A stretch of DNA of 64,000 nucleotides from Vespula vulgaris (lineage: Eukaryota; Arthropoda; Insecta; Hymenoptera; Vespidae). The notes below the pieces were generated by a model that did no database searches, was not told the DNA's origin, and saw nothing but the letters and a program-made list of their open reading frames with translations. Position 1 is the first letter of the stretch. Every line of letters starts with the position of its first letter. Location: contig NC_066586.1 in the NCBI RefSeq assembly GCF_905475345.1, forward strand, positions 14,333,400 to 14,397,399, given 5' to 3'. Position numbers and translations under genes: made by a program. Below are positions 1-55,486 of the stretch, piece after piece.

Positions 1-884
1 TGCGTCGAGTGTTCGCCACTCTGGAATTATTGCCAAGATCCAGACATGTCTTCTCTCGTTCGTTCGTATAACACGTAGTTATGACTGTGAAAGAGAAAGA
101 GAGAAAAAGAGATACGATTTAAGAGTATATGTACATATATACGTATATATGTATGTATGCATGTACGTACGTACGTACGTACGTACGTATGTATGTATGT
201 ATGTATGTATGTATGTAGTTAGGCGATATGCCGAGCGACGATCATTTGTCGGTATCCAAGCTTTCTTCTTAGGCTACACATCGAGAAAGTAAGCTTTGAC
301 ATATGCGTGCGATTCCGCTTGCGGAATTCGAATAACGCGACCGACAACGTTCCATTCTTCTTAGATCCGTTCTCCTTCGACTCTAACCGGCAACGCCCAC
401 TACCTTTTTCTTCTCTTCAATGATTTCATATTACCGTGAAAAATAAGTTTACAATAACCAAGACGTTCTTCGAGCTCGGTTCGAACTCGCCTCATAACTT
501 TTATGTTCCTTTTGGAATCCTACGAAACCGGCTCATTAATATTCAAGATTCTTCCTCTCGCTCTATGTCTCTTTCTCGCTTACAAAACAAGGAATAACAT
601 AATTCATACTTTCGGATATATACGTAGCTACACTATATGTACGAAGATGAACACCAAGGATACGAGAAAAGCGACATCCTTCGATAACAGTCGAATGGAA
701 CGTTTCACCATTGACACTAGACGTTTATTATTCTATCGTAAACGTAAATTACGCGATGTATCTGTTAAGGATGCTGTCGTGTCTTGCTATCAGATAAAAC
801 TTTAATTTATGTGCCCATCGTGCTTTAATCATCTCTGGCTGGTACTTGAGGAGCCTGATTACATACACATCACTGAAACAGAGA

Positions 885-927
<43 letters not shown>

Positions 928-1077
928 GAGAGAGAATGAGAGTGAAAGAGAGAAAGAGAAAGAGAGACGGAAAAAGAGGGGAAGATAACTTAATCAAGCG
1001 ATTTGATCGGTCGATAAACCGAGGAAACGTTTAGAACCTTTAGAGAATGATGAAAATCTGCGTTTCAACACGCGATG

Positions 1078-1080
<3 letters not shown>

Positions 1081-1131
<51 letters not shown>
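1081..1131. repeat. (CT)n microsatellite
   Basis: About 25 uninterrupted CT units. Confidence 0.97.
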
Positions 1132-1134
<3 letters not shown>

Positions 1135-1344
1135 TCTTTATAAACGTGCAAGAATCATTAACACGAAATGAAGTCTTGAAGAGTTAACGATTTGAATGAA
1201 AGGAAAATTGGCGCTAAATTTCAAGAGGTTCGTTCAATCGTATATCGTAAATTATTATCGGAGATAGAAAAAGGCTCCAAGATCGATAAGGGCGGTTCCC
1301 TTTTATGACTTGCTCGTTTAAAAAGAAAAAAAAAAGAAAGGAAC

Positions 1345-1384
<40 letters not shown>

Positions 1385-1413
1385 GGACGGATGGATGGAT
1401 AGATAGATAGATA
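1345..1413. repeat. (GATA)n with a central GGAT/GGAC variant block
   Basis: GATA units flank a short GATGGACGGATGGAT interruption. Confidence 0.93.
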
Positions 1414-1579
1414 AAGTCGTTGTTACTCGCAAATTGAGGCATCTTGGCGGGCGGAGAGAAATCGAGAAGAAAATCGTACTAAAGAGAGGAGCGTGGAACG
1501 AGCCGTTAATCATTTTTTTTTTCTTTCTTTCTTTCTTTTTCTTTTTTTTTCTTTTCATCTTTTCTCTCCGTTGTTCCAG

Positions 1580-44246
<42,667 letters not shown>

Positions 44247-44843
44247 CGTATTTTTCTTTTTTGCGAGATTTGTCAAGTGTAAACATGGAACTTCCAAAGA
44301 TGACGCAAAAAAAAACGGGTAATTCGCTCGTAATTTTGTAAACTCGTCATTAGCGAAAGGTTATACATACACTGCGTTCTTCTTTAGAGACTTATTCACG
44401 TACCTTCCATTATTTTTTAATTAATTGTTCAATACGTGCTCATTTTTGTAGAATAATAGCAATTACAAGCGATTTCTTTTATACATATACATATACCTGT
44501 GTGTTCATATTTTTATATAAATATTATCTTAAAAGAAGGAATCGAAATGTTAGTTGTTTGTAATTTGAGTACAAATGTAAGTGTTTTCGATCGTCATATT
44601 AACGTAGTTATCTTCGATCGTGTGTGGTAGAAGTGTAATTCTGTTCGTTGCCATGCATCAGAAAAATATAAATTAAGAATATTTATTGCGCTACGTGTGC
44701 ATGTGTGTGTCATACTATGTACAAGTTTTCGATTTAATGTTTAGATTATCCTAATGCAATAGAAATTTATGATGCAATTTTATATCATGACATTATATTT
44801 TTTATGCTCCTAATAATTGGTACAATGTGTCTACTGTTACACA
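44247..44843. other. Convergent 3' regions of diego and CDK5RAP1
   Basis: The 597 bp between the two stop codons must hold both 3' UTRs. On the minus strand an AATAAA (plus TTTATT, 44682-44687) lies 157 bp past the CDK5RAP1 stop. On the plus strand no AATAAA was seen; the best variant is ATTAAA at 44842-44847, which overlaps the CDK5RAP1 stop codon, so the two transcripts may overlap. Confidence 0.55.
44682..44687 (-). terminator. Polyadenylation signal AATAAA, likely of CDK5RAP1
   Basis: First AATAAA downstream of the CDK5RAP1 stop on the minus strand, at a normal 3' UTR distance. Confidence 0.5.
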
Positions 44844-47152
44844 TTAAAGAGTATACTGATGCTTTATTCTTTCAGTATCAGAAGTGAAGTCAGAGATGGA
44901 AGAGTGATAAAGAGGATCTCCCATTAACGTCATTGAATTAGATTTGTAAATTTTCACGACTACGTAATCACCAGCTTGTATTTTTCTTGTGGTAGTTGAA
45001 TGCTCACTGATAGGTATAGTGGCACAAGGAAGTAAAACTCTTGTATTTTTATCATTTCTTCCTTGAAATTTCTGATCACACTTCCTACTCACCTACCAAA
45101 AATAAATGTACACATGTCATATCGATGTAATAAATACTTTTCACGATTATACTGTATATCTATACATATATCTATTAGAACGAAAAAGAAAAAGAAAAGA
45201 AAAACTTACACCTTCCACGAGTACAAGCTGTTTTTGACCTATATATGTACTATTTAACTTTTCTGCCTCTTTTCTGTACAATGCTATCATTCTTTGGAGT
45301 CTATCTGCTTTAACGTTTGCTTCGACGTCATCTTTGTATCGACGATATGCTGTCGTTTTCTACATTTGTACAACAAATATTTATGAACGAATATTTATGT
45401 ATGCATATCCTGATTAGTCGATAGATTACCTCTCTCATACTATATGCAAATAGAAAGGCAGTATTATATTTGACTAATTTGATCAATGATAAGGTATCCT
45501 GAAATTCTTCCTCAGTCTCCCCACAAAAACCAGCAATAAAATCACTGGATAAAGCGACTTCCGGAAGAATATCACGTATACGATGTACAAGATCTATATA
45601 TGCCTCCCTTGTATATCCACGTCTCATTCTTTCTAACACAGCGGAATTACCACTTTGAGCAGGTAAATGAATCTGCTTAGAAATATTTGGCCTTTCTGCT
45701 ATTAATTCGAGTACTTCGTCGGGAAAATCTTTTGGATGCGGTGACGTAAATCTAAGAAAAGGTCATTTTAACAAATATCATTTTACTGTTTCTATTATTC
45801 CTCAAAATATATTTCTTAAAATAATTACCTTATTCTCATTTCTGGATTAATTAGCGATATCTTATCTAACAAGTCACTGAATCTTAATCCACCCTTTTTA
45901 TTTTTATATACTGTTTTAAATCCTTTAGCAAGATTAGTTTCCGTATTTGAAGATGTATAAAAATCTGACTGTGACAAATCTCTGTAACTATTTACATTCT
46001 GTCCTAAAAGAATAACTTCCTTTATACCCTCGTCCGATAAATGCCGAATTTCATTAACAATACTATCAATCGGTCTTGATCTTTCCCTTCCCCTTGTAAA
46101 CGGTACTATACAATATGTACACATATTGTCACATCCTCGCATAATGGAACTACAAGTAATAGTAAAATCATATAAAATATAAATTATATTTGAGATTGGA
46201 TAATGTAATTAAAGTTGGAGATTTCAAATACATTACACAAACGCACTGACAGAATTTGAATCAAGTCTAACAGGCAAGATATCTGCATACGTCTCATCGA
46301 GCGATAGTAAAACGTTAATAGCAGTTTCTTTGTCAGTTTGTGCTAAAAGTCTTGGTAAATCTTTGTAACTATCCGGACCAGCAATCACATCTACCGTATG
46401 TTCTTTATCCAATATTTTATGTTTTAAACGTTCGGCCATACATCCTATCGCATGAACAAATAATGAAACGACGAGAAAAAATCATAGTAACCCTTAATAC
46501 GTTGATCTTACCTAATAATCCAATTTTTAAAGGAATTTTTCCTTTTCTTTTTTGTTTCATATGACTTAAATGAAATAACTTATTCCATATTTTTTGTTCC
46601 GCGCCATCTCTAATAGCGCAAGTAACTAATAGCACAATATCAGCATTTTTGATATCATTTGTAAGTTGATAACCATGATTTTTTAATATAGACCATATTA
46701 CCTCTGTATCGTTGACATTCATTGCACAACCGTGAATTTCAAAAAAGACTGAAACGCAAATAAGAATAATAGAAATATTTTTGTAAAAAGACAATCCCAC
46801 GCATAAATAAATATCCTTATTTATATTTACCTTTCTGATTTTGGCCATGTATATTCTGAATGTATGGAATATTTTCTACGGTAGGAATATCAGAAACATT
46901 GTCGCTCTGTTCATTGGTTTCTATCAAAAAGTCTCGAAGAGATAACCCATCTTTGGGTAAATATTTTATTTTTTCTTTTTTATTATCACTAAAGTTATCG
47001 ACGTTAGATGCAGTAGTACTTAGTTTACGATAAGTATAAATGTTATGAGTATTGACGATCTTCCATAGTCGTACATATTTATTTAAACATTGTTTCGACG
47101 AGACATGAAATAACTTAGTAATCCCTTTCATTTTTATTATTATATATTTCAC
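44844..47152 (-). CDS. CDK5RAP1: CDK5RAP1-type mitochondrial tRNA methylthiotransferase (radical SAM), 7 exons, 602 aa
   Basis: Join on the minus strand: 47152-46831, 46748-46512, 46444-46237, 46149-45829, 45751-45430, 45359-45210, 45092-44844. All sites are AG/GT and in phase; the length matches the family (about 600 aa). In mammals the enzyme converts i6A to ms2i6A at position 37 of mitochondrial tRNAs. The N-terminal MTTase domain has its three cluster cysteines (GC115AMNVND, TC151AIR, GC188MAERL). The radical SAM motif CDNMCTYC supplies C262, C266 and C269, followed by VPFTRGRERSRP and EVILLGQNVNSY. A TRAM domain ends the protein (QLVLVEG to QAGDYVVVKI). The N-terminus is basic and low in acidic residues, as expected for mitochondrial import. 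Met1 (47152) or Met8 (47131) could be the start. Confidence 0.95.
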
Positions 47153-49351
47153 ATATACACGGCACTAAACACAATCATTTTATACGAGACTTACACATCG
47201 ATAAATTTTTATTGTACTTACAGATCTAAATCGCACGAAGAATATTGAAATTCTAACCTAATCTCTGTGATTTCCGCCATTCCTCCATGATCCACAGATG
47301 TCTAATGACTCTCCAGCGCTCTCTAGCGGCAAATATTCTTATATTCAGTTATATTATTCTTTCTTTTAAATCTTATTTGTAAATACACATTCTGTTTTCA
47401 CAATATCGATAATGTATAAGAACTTAATGGATTTATCGATATAATGTTTATAATAAGAAACATGTTGAAAATAACATAAGAATAAATTTCGCGGTAAAGG
47501 AAATTCGGACAAATGAAAGGGCATACCTATAAAGATTCTACGATCGACGGTTTGCTATACGGTAAATACAAATTTATTTGATGTAATAATTTTTCGATGA
47601 AACGTCGCATATTAACGATCATTAAAAATTGTTCTTTATAAATTTTCAAAGGTTATACAGCAAATCGAAATATACGTGTGTTTATCTCGTTTGTACAAAT
47701 TTCTGACTTATACGATATTCAATTCTTTTGATTGCATTTTATAAGATATGTGTAGTTATATAGAAATATTACTTGAACTTGGTAGAATGGATAAAAACAA
47801 TCTTACGGAAAAACATAAGTGTGTGTATGTGTATATAGCATTACCTTAAATTTTCAATCAAACGGTTAACATATCTCGTAACAAAGAAAACAAAAGTTAG
47901 AAACAATCAACATTCAAATAAATTAACACAAATTTCCAATTTTATTTCATTATTATATTTACTATGTTTTTGAAATCCAAACACATCTATTTACGACTTA
48001 TCGATAAAATAATACAATAAATATCTGGATTCTTCTAAAATTAAAATATCTTCCTTTCCTGACATCCTTGGTGTGACGTGTAATTTTTTTTTTCTTTCTT
48101 TCTTTTCTTTTTTTTTATTTTTTAAAGGCTTTCTCAAATGCGTGTTTTTCATTTTTTTTTTTTTCTTATCTACCAAGTTTAATCAATCACAAGCAGCTTC
48201 AATCAATCAATTGTTCGTCCATTATGTCGTAATGACTTTTTTTTTTACTAAGCGGATATAGACAAAATTCATCGTTATTTATTCTGCACGTTATTTTAAT
48301 CGCACGAAATTTCATGTTAAATATATAAAAGCGTGAAAAGAAAAAGGGACTAACAAAATGAGCACATTTTTTTGTGCATACACGTAAACTGTAATCGTAA
48401 AGGGAAAAATAAGATAAGAGGCAAGATATTTTATCTCCGCTACGCAACACTGATTTTTTTGTTCACATCTATTAAATGTATTAATTGTAATTGTGACGTC
48501 TCTCTAAGGATATATTGCAAGTATTGGCTAATAATTTACAATTTACTGTTATATATAAAATAGTAAAGTCAGATAATAAGAATGCTCTTACCATGATGAT
48601 TCCCTTTTCTTTTCTTTTTTCTTTTTTTTTTTTTTCTTTGTAAATCTAACAATTAATTCTTTTAATATTATTTCTTTAAAGCCACAACTGTTCGCTTCAT
48701 GATTATCTTTCTATAAATTTGATAATATCTAGGACACTCTTTCAGCTTCACATTAATCGTTAAAAATATTCTCACGTAAACTTCATGGCAAATTTCAAGC
48801 TCACATATAATATTAACACATTTATTATACCCACATTTGTAACTCGTATTGAATGTTTTATATGAGATTGTAAATGCTTCTAGTTTTATTTATTTACTTA
48901 TTTATTTATTTTTTTTTTGTTTTTCTCAGTTTACTGAAATGTTGTCCTTTGTGAGATAATATTCGAAGCTTAGCGAAATATCTAAATTTATCCAGTTACA
49001 CAAAGGATTAATGAATGAATCAAGCGACAAGTTTAGAATTAAGGAGTAGCAAAATAGTAGAAAAATATGATAATAAAAAGCATGATCTCAAAATTTAGAA
49101 CCTCTTAATGTAAACCAGTAAATGAAGGGGGGATCGTCCGAGTAAGATACATTCAAGCACTGAAAATGCTACCAAGCGCTGACAAAAGAAATAAACTTGT
49201 ATTCTTATTTTATGAACCTTACATCTTATACAAAGACAAAAATGAATTACCTCCTGTATCGGCATTGTAAAATAGAAATTTGTAAAAATCACTAAGGCTA
49301 AGTCAATTAAGTAGACATTTTTCTTGTTTACTGGTGAATGTTCAAGGAGAA
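47153..49351. other. Intergenic: CDK5RAP1 5' flank and Uba1 3' region
   Basis: No gene seen. Poly-T tracts on the + strand (48085-48165, 48600-48645, 48905-48925) create most open frames. Several AATAAA signals on the minus strand (for example within 48888-48912, where TTTATT recurs) could end the Uba1 transcript. Two TATCGATA boxes near 47404-47441 lie upstream of CDK5RAP1. Confidence 0.55.
47404..47441 (-). promoter_or_regulatory. Pair of DRE-like TATCGATA boxes upstream of CDK5RAP1
   Basis: The palindromic octamer TATCGATA occurs at 47404-47411 and 47434-47441, about 250-290 bp before the CDK5RAP1 start. In flies DREF binds this octamer at housekeeping promoters. The octamer also appears elsewhere in this AT-rich window, so chance is possible. 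Confidence 0.3.
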
Positions 49352-52128
49352 TCAGGCTAAAGTGTAGCGTACATATGGGACTTCAACATCGTTTCCTTCG
49401 GCATCGTTACAGCAGAGTTCAAATACCAATGCTCTTACATGTGGCTCCAATTTTTTCTTTGATACTTTCTTGACAACCTCGGACATCAATAGGCCCATAC
49501 GCTCTTCGCATTTTGGTTTTGGCATAAAGAACGAATATAACATGCATACACCTTGAGATAGCATAGTGACTTCGAGATTATGATGCTTTTTGAAATAATT
49601 TAAGAATTCTTTGAGCGTAAGTTCTCCCCTTACTTCGAATCGATCCCATAATGTCCATTCCGTATCATAGTATTTTAATTTAGGTGCAGAAATAGGTTCA
49701 GAGAATCCAAAGAATGGTAAGGCCAGATTAACAAAACCATTTTTATAAACAGATAAGTCTCTAACACCTCTAGTTAATTTATATAACTCTAGGCATACCA
49801 GTCCAGCTACTACAGATGTTGTGGTAGCTATGGCTGGAATAATCTTTCCAGCTATAAGCTTACTCTTATGCCTATCTGCAGGTGCAATTTTGTAGTTGGT
49901 AGCACGTAAATTCGATGCTGCCACAATGAAGTCTATATGGAAATTAGAATCATCATCTTTTTCAAATTCTTGAGGATATAGTACTAAGCCATCGAGTTCA
50001 TCAACTTTTGGCAATTCTTCTTGTAACTGACTTAGCCTTTCATGATCAATATTTCCACTGCCATTAGATACTTGAACTTGAGAATCTGTTTCTGCTATTT
50101 TGACACCCGATTTTGGAGTAAATTCTGGTACTTGAACGGTAGAAACAATTTTAGTAATTTCTTCGAGATCCCGATTAGTTTTAATTCCATAGACTTTCGC
50201 CTTTAGATTGGCAGCAGCAATGATATAATCCATATGCAAAGTATTGTTTACATCAAAAACCAAGGGATCGGGACAACGTTTTGGTCCAGACCAAAACAGT
50301 TGTCCGCTCGATGTTACTTGATCCGGCGGGAAATTAAAAAGTAACTGTCTGATTTGATTACTATATTGCTCTTGCCAATGACAACGAGCCCATGCAATGC
50401 AATCCGCAAATGTTTTAGGTCTTTCGTCTATCAATGCAGTTTTAACAGATTCTAGTACTTCTAGCGGCTGTGTACCAGGCAGTTTCAACGTTCTTTCTAC
50501 AAACTGAGAATCGGAAATATATTGAGCAGCATTTTCAGCGGCTTGTCTGAATAAACCTTCAAAATAATCTCTAGCCCATTGTAGAGTATGTTCTATTGCA
50601 TTAGGGAAATTCTTTAAAGTACAAATAGGTATACTTTTTTCTGGCGGATCTTGCGAGGAACTATACGACTCGGTTAAAAACGGGACAACCACTTGAGTAT
50701 TACCCTTTGTACCTAATGTACCAGATTCCAACAGAGATTTACGATAATAGACGCATCGACGATCCATATAAATGCGTGCATTAACATTATCCAAAGCATT
50801 AGCAACTCCATCGAGATCTTCAAAGAATTCATCATTGTATATCTTCTCCGTTTCTGCGCAAACTCTGTTTTCATGAGCGATGACTTTCATGTCAGGATTC
50901 ATTCCCTTGATAACTCTTGCGGCTGTAGACGATTTTGATCTTTGCACGTCGGATGGTCTGAACAAAAATTGTCTATTCAAATTCGACTTTTCTATCAAGT
51001 CCATATCTGTTACAGTAACGTAACCATTTTCTGATCCGACTCCTATCATAGCAAAATTCTTCAAAAGCTCACAACCAATGGCACCTGCTCCGACAACAAA
51101 ATATTTTAGGCTACCGATCTTGGATTGGAATGGTCGTCCAAAAACAGCTATTTGCCGATCGTAACGGGTACCGAGAGGACTGCAATCTTTTTCTTTAGGT
51201 TGATCTTTAGGCAGACATTCGATTGCATCAAAGTACAACCACTGATATATAGGATGGAATTTTCCAGTACAAGCTTTCATTACTTCTTGAGCTACAATTC
51301 CACCTATCGTAGCATTCATAGGATTCAAATCACCGGCAGAGATTTTAGCAAATGTTGTCATTAAGTCGTTATTGATCTCAATATCATCCTCCGTTTCTTT
51401 TTTAATACTTTCTACTATGCCAATAAATGCGTCAGCATCTTCTTGATTCCACGGTCTAGGCATTCTTCCCTCGCTCTCACGATAGCGATCTAAAGCTTTA
51501 AACGCTAAATGCAATTGTTTAGGATAATCGAATTTTCCATAATCTGTTACTAAGAATTCTGGTTTTTTCAAAGCTTCATCAAGCGGTAGAAAATGCATCG
51601 ATTTTGGTATCTTAACCTGCGTTACGATTCCACCTCTTATATATTCCGAATAAGTAGACGTATCCCCAATGCTAAAGGTGTACGGTCCGAGTACTTTTAT
51701 CTTTTTAGGTTCACAACCATTAAGCTCTGTCATGCCTTGAATCTCTGAGAAAGTTACGTAATCGCCATCTTCCATACCATGACGTGTATCATCTAAACAC
51801 GTAATGACTCCTTCTGAATCCTTCGAAATACTAGCAATCATAGCACTCACAGGCGGTTCACCATTGGTGTCTACAACAGTGAATGAATTACCAAAATCAC
51901 AGAATACCTGAGAAAAGAGACCACGAGTATCTGCTATAATAAGCGCTATATCGTTCTCATGAGTAATTTGAGAAATGCGTAATTGTCCGGAAAGAGGAGT
52001 TTCCGACAGAACGACGACTCTAAATTTCTTGATAAAAGATTCCGTTAATGGTCCCGAATAGTAAGAAGTAGGGACATAGTTGTTAAGTTCCGAAAGGCGT
52101 TGACAACAGGCAGCAGCACGATTTTTAC
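49352..52128 (-). CDS. Uba1: Uba1 coding exon 2 (2777 bp, uninterrupted)
   Basis: Carries more than 88% of the protein in one exon. I checked the frame through 51851-52128, upstream of the GTG codon at 51850, and found no stop, so the exon continues up to the acceptor at 52129-52130. Confidence 0.95.
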
Positions 52129-52617
52129 CTAAAAATGAGAGTTATTATCAAATGTATATTTAGATCCCGTTAAAAGTAAAACGGCTCGCGCTCAAGTCCT
52201 TCGCGTTCAACGTACTTAGATAGAATTGTAGAGCCGACGTTAGCACTTACCTATATCTTCCTCGGTGAGATAAAATTGCGAACCAAGATCTGAGAGTTGA
52301 CATACGGCATCGTCGTGTAACGTGACAGATTTGACACCGCCAAGGATGACATTCTTTGCAACCTCTACACCAAGACCACCTAATCCAGAAATCAGGACGT
52401 CGGATGTTGCCATACGACGCATTGCATCGTGCCCAAGGACGTAGAGCTGCCTGGAATAAAGACTCTCGTCGATTTCGGCGGGAGCCCGGGATGTCGAGCC
52501 GTTTTTCGCCATGTCTGCGATCGTCGCGGAGTCGTCGGCACCTCCCGTTGTGGCAGCAACGCGTCGCTTCTTGGCTGGGGGGTCAACGGAACTCTCCACC
52601 ACCTCAGCACTAGACAT
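49352..52617 (-). CDS. Uba1: Ubiquitin-activating enzyme E1 (Uba1), 2 coding exons, 1047 aa
   Basis: Join on the minus strand: 52617-52251, 52128-49352; donor GTAAGT, acceptor TTTTTAG, and the split glycine codon reads through to GKNRAAACCQRL. It activates ubiquitin with ATP and passes it to E2 enzymes. Residues 16-19 (KKRR) look like a nuclear signal. The inactive adenylation half has YSRQLYVLGHDAM and GLGGLG (78-83). The active half has VVGAGAIGCELLKNF (GAGAIGC about 469-475), DMDLIEKSNLNRQFLFR and the catalytic cysteine in SIPICTLKNFPNAIEHTL, which is C625 (codon 50621-50623). The C-terminal ubiquitin-fold domain contains TMLSQGVCMLYSFFMPKPK and ends DVEVPYVRYTLA. Length is close to human UBA1 (1058 aa). 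All key residues are present, so it should be active. Confidence 0.98.
52251..52617 (-). CDS. Uba1: Uba1 coding exon 1
   Basis: Starts MSSAEVVESSVDPPAKKRRV; ends in a split glycine codon at donor GTAAGT. It covers the variable N-terminus and the first nucleotide-binding-like fold. Its GC content is higher than its surroundings. Confidence 0.95.
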
Positions 52618-52835
52618 CGGACTTCACGGATCGCCGTATTATGTCCGTCGATTCGTTCTTCTTTTCAACCCGGCCGACTTAGCACCTTTATTTTTTCAAT
52701 CACCGAATTTCAGAGCTTACAACGCGCGCACTACCACCACACCAGCAGCAGACGCACGACCACTCTACACGGGCGCCCCCTTCGCCTCCTACCTTTCTTC
52801 CGTTTCTCTCCTTTCTTTCTCTTTCCTTTATCTCA

Positions 52836-52867
<32 letters not shown>

Positions 52868-52942
52868 CTCTCTCACTCACTCCTTCTCTCTCTCTCTCTC
52901 TCTCTCACTCTCTCTCTATCCCTTCCCGTCTTCTTCTTCCTC

Positions 52943-52977
<35 letters not shown>

Positions 52978-53420
52978 TATACCTCTATATTTCTCTTTTC
53001 TTTCCGTATTTATTTTTCCTTTTCTCCTTTCCTCAATGACGATACAATTATTCTCATTCACCTTCTTTTTCTTCCTTTCTCCTTTAGATAAACTTCGACG
53101 CAAAGTCTATATAATAGATTAATAAAGCTCGTACCTTTGTATGCGACGATCCAACTCATCGACACCGAGTCTACACGTTCTCGTCGCAAATTCGTTACTT
53201 CTTTGCAACGATTAAAAATTCTTGCACTTTCATTCGCCAATATCACGTACGACGTACTCCCAACCGATCTCGCCACATTGATGCGTCCCTCTTGAAACAC
53301 GAATGTGTTGCCAGCCGGACGGTCGGTAAAGTAGCTTATTTTTCGTGTGTTCGTAAACCTCCAGGAAACGACGAGGGCTCCTCTCCTTTGTGCTTCGTGT
53401 TTTACAAAAGGATACGAAAA
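52618..53420. other. Uba1 5' flank, possible bidirectional promoter
   Basis: Next to the Uba1 start the sequence is GC-richer. It is followed by (TC)n tracts (52827-52920) and a (TTTC)n run (52947-52978). Uba1 on the minus strand and the candidate small ORF on the plus strand would be transcribed away from this stretch. Confidence 0.4.
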
Positions 53421-54100
53421 ATGATTAATCGAGGTAAGCCGATAGTTTTCTTTACGTTCATTTTTTCGATACTATGTTCGATGTTATGTTTTCTCGCGAA
53501 TAACACTTATATTTCTTCGCATGCTCATTACAACGATAATATATCTTTCGCTTTATCGATTTAGTCAAATGAAGTTGGAAACAAAGGATCTTAGTAAAAA
53601 TGAGGTTGCACGATTGAATCGATTTGTGACTGGAAACCGGAAGTGATTTCATACTCGTCCAATTTTTTACTAAGTATCTACGGCTCGATTCACAGTTTCC
53701 TTTGTCTGCTATCGTCACTTTTCATTTCCTATCGATTTCTAATTCATTTCTTTGTCTAATTTTACTATCGATTTTTATCGTAGTTGCATCAATTGAATGC
53801 ACATAGAAACATACATATATACATACATACATCATACATACATACATACATACATATATATATATGTATATGTTTGTATCGATATATGCTATATACGTTG
53901 GTGTATTATATCGTCGCAAAATCATTTTATTTTCAGGAATCAATAGTATCAAGTATGAGATATCATATTTCAAGAAAACCATTATTTGTCATGACGAACG
54001 TTTATACGATTCACCGCGCCATCTGCAGAGCTTTCGGAGAAACGAAATTACTAAACGTACGAGAAGGCGCGAAGATATTCGAAAAGAATATTTGAAATAA
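53421..54100 (+). CDS. Candidate small two-exon gene, 58 aa, unrecognised
   Basis: Proposed join 53421-53433 and 53937-54100. The ATG lies in AAAAATGATT, a good insect context. The short first exon ends at donor GTAAGC and the second starts after TTATTTTCAG; the phases fit (split glycine). The product starts MINRGINSIKYEISYFKKTI and ends RREDIRKEYLK, stop TAA. It is strongly basic with no membrane segment in the spliced form. An unspliced reading from 53292 would instead add a hydrophobic stretch and stop at 53564. I do not recognise the family. It could be a real small protein or noncoding sequence that happens to splice in frame. Confidence 0.3.
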
Positions 54101-55480
54101 CGTTTTAACAAGTTTCTAAAGCGTTTGGAAACATTCGAATCGAACTTCTCGACTAGAGAGATGTGTGTGAGAGAGGTAAGTAATTAAATGAATTATTCTT
54201 TTTCTATTATCTTTCGTACGAATTCGTTATTCTTAACTTTTCTATTTATTTCGTGTTTTACACGATAAGTCGTAGAAGCTTTCACGATATTTAATTTTGG
54301 TTAACCAACAAAACAAATGTCGTTCGAATAACCGAATGAAAGTCGTATGAGTTTATAAGAAAAACAGTTTTACGAAGGTAATTACGAAAGAACATGACGA
54401 TAAAAGCGCGTAGATCGTTCTTCGTCCTTGTATGGTTTACAAGACTCGATGAGTTTGAAACTTGTAAGAGTATATATATATATATTTGGCGTTCACTTGC
54501 TTCCACGACAAGTCCATATATGGATAACGGTTTTAAAACTACACCCAAAGACATTCCTTATTTTACTTACTCTCGTATATACATATATACCTATATACAT
54601 ACATATATATATATATATGTATATGTATATGTATACAATATATTCTGGTGTTAATAGGTCAGCCTACCTTTAATGATTCTTACGTAGTAAAACAACATGC
54701 AGTGTCACAGGTTTTTTTTTTTAATTAATTAAATCTTTGATAAAATAGAAAGAAAAAAAGATTAAAAGAAAAGAAAAGAAAAGAAAAAAAAAAATGTTAC
54801 ATGTATAACATTTTCTTTACGAATCAACATCATTTACATTTCAATTGTTTGCAAAATAAAGAGACATAAAGGATTATAAAAATAGATAGGATAGGACAAG
54901 TATGAAGAATAAAAATTATTTTTTTTTCCCGTGTACAAGATGTATTTATTATTAATCGTATAATTTTTCTCCGATACGTTAATTCGTCTCGAATGTATAT
55001 ATATATATAAAAAAAAAAATAATAAAATAAAATAAAATAAAAAAATAAAAAAAAAAAGAAGAGTTCAGCGGGAATTATTTTGCAGCTTCTATCATCGTCA
55101 ATGGAGTCATACGATACGCAACGATCTACGTAAGAGAACGAAGAGTCATCGACGGTATCGCAACGATATTTCTCACCACCGAGATGTTCTCGAACAACTG
55201 TATACCGTCCCTCATCGATCCTCACTCATGTTTCTACGAATGTAATATATAAATACGTATTTACAAAGGAATATATGTAGTGTAGACGATTAGATTAGGT
55301 TAAAGAGAAAGAGATAATCGAGAAAAGGTAGGAGATGAGTGTTAAGAGTAAAAGGAATATAAAAGGAGGGACAGGGAGGTAATGGTGAAGGAGGAAAGAG
55401 GTGAAGGTGGAGATGGAAGTGGAGGTGACGGAAAGAGAAAGATGAAGAGGAGGAGAAGAATTAGAGGAAGAGGAGATTCA
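54101..55480. other. Intergenic, AT-rich
   Basis: (TA)n and (TATG)n runs (54470-54485, 54575-54635), an A-rich tract (55010-55055) and a purine-rich GA/GGA stretch (55300-55480) leading up to the candidate promoter. No gene seen. Confidence 0.5.
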
Positions 55481-55486
55481 TGCGTG

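Larger units (their letters stand above)
1..1579. other. diego intron or 5' flank; no exon recognised
   Basis: The stretch precedes an internal-type exon with its own acceptor, so it is probably intron. It holds a (TATG/TACG)n tract (150-217), a GA-rich run (880-972), (CT)n (1081-1131) and (GATA)n with GGAT variants (1345-1413). No further ankyrin exon was found in any frame; the missing upstream repeats must be left of the window. Confidence 0.6.

Noticed and set aside
52429..53122. Plus-strand frames of 203-220 codons overlapping the Uba1 start
   Set aside because: They begin antisense to Uba1 exon 1 and continue through TC and TTTC microsatellites.
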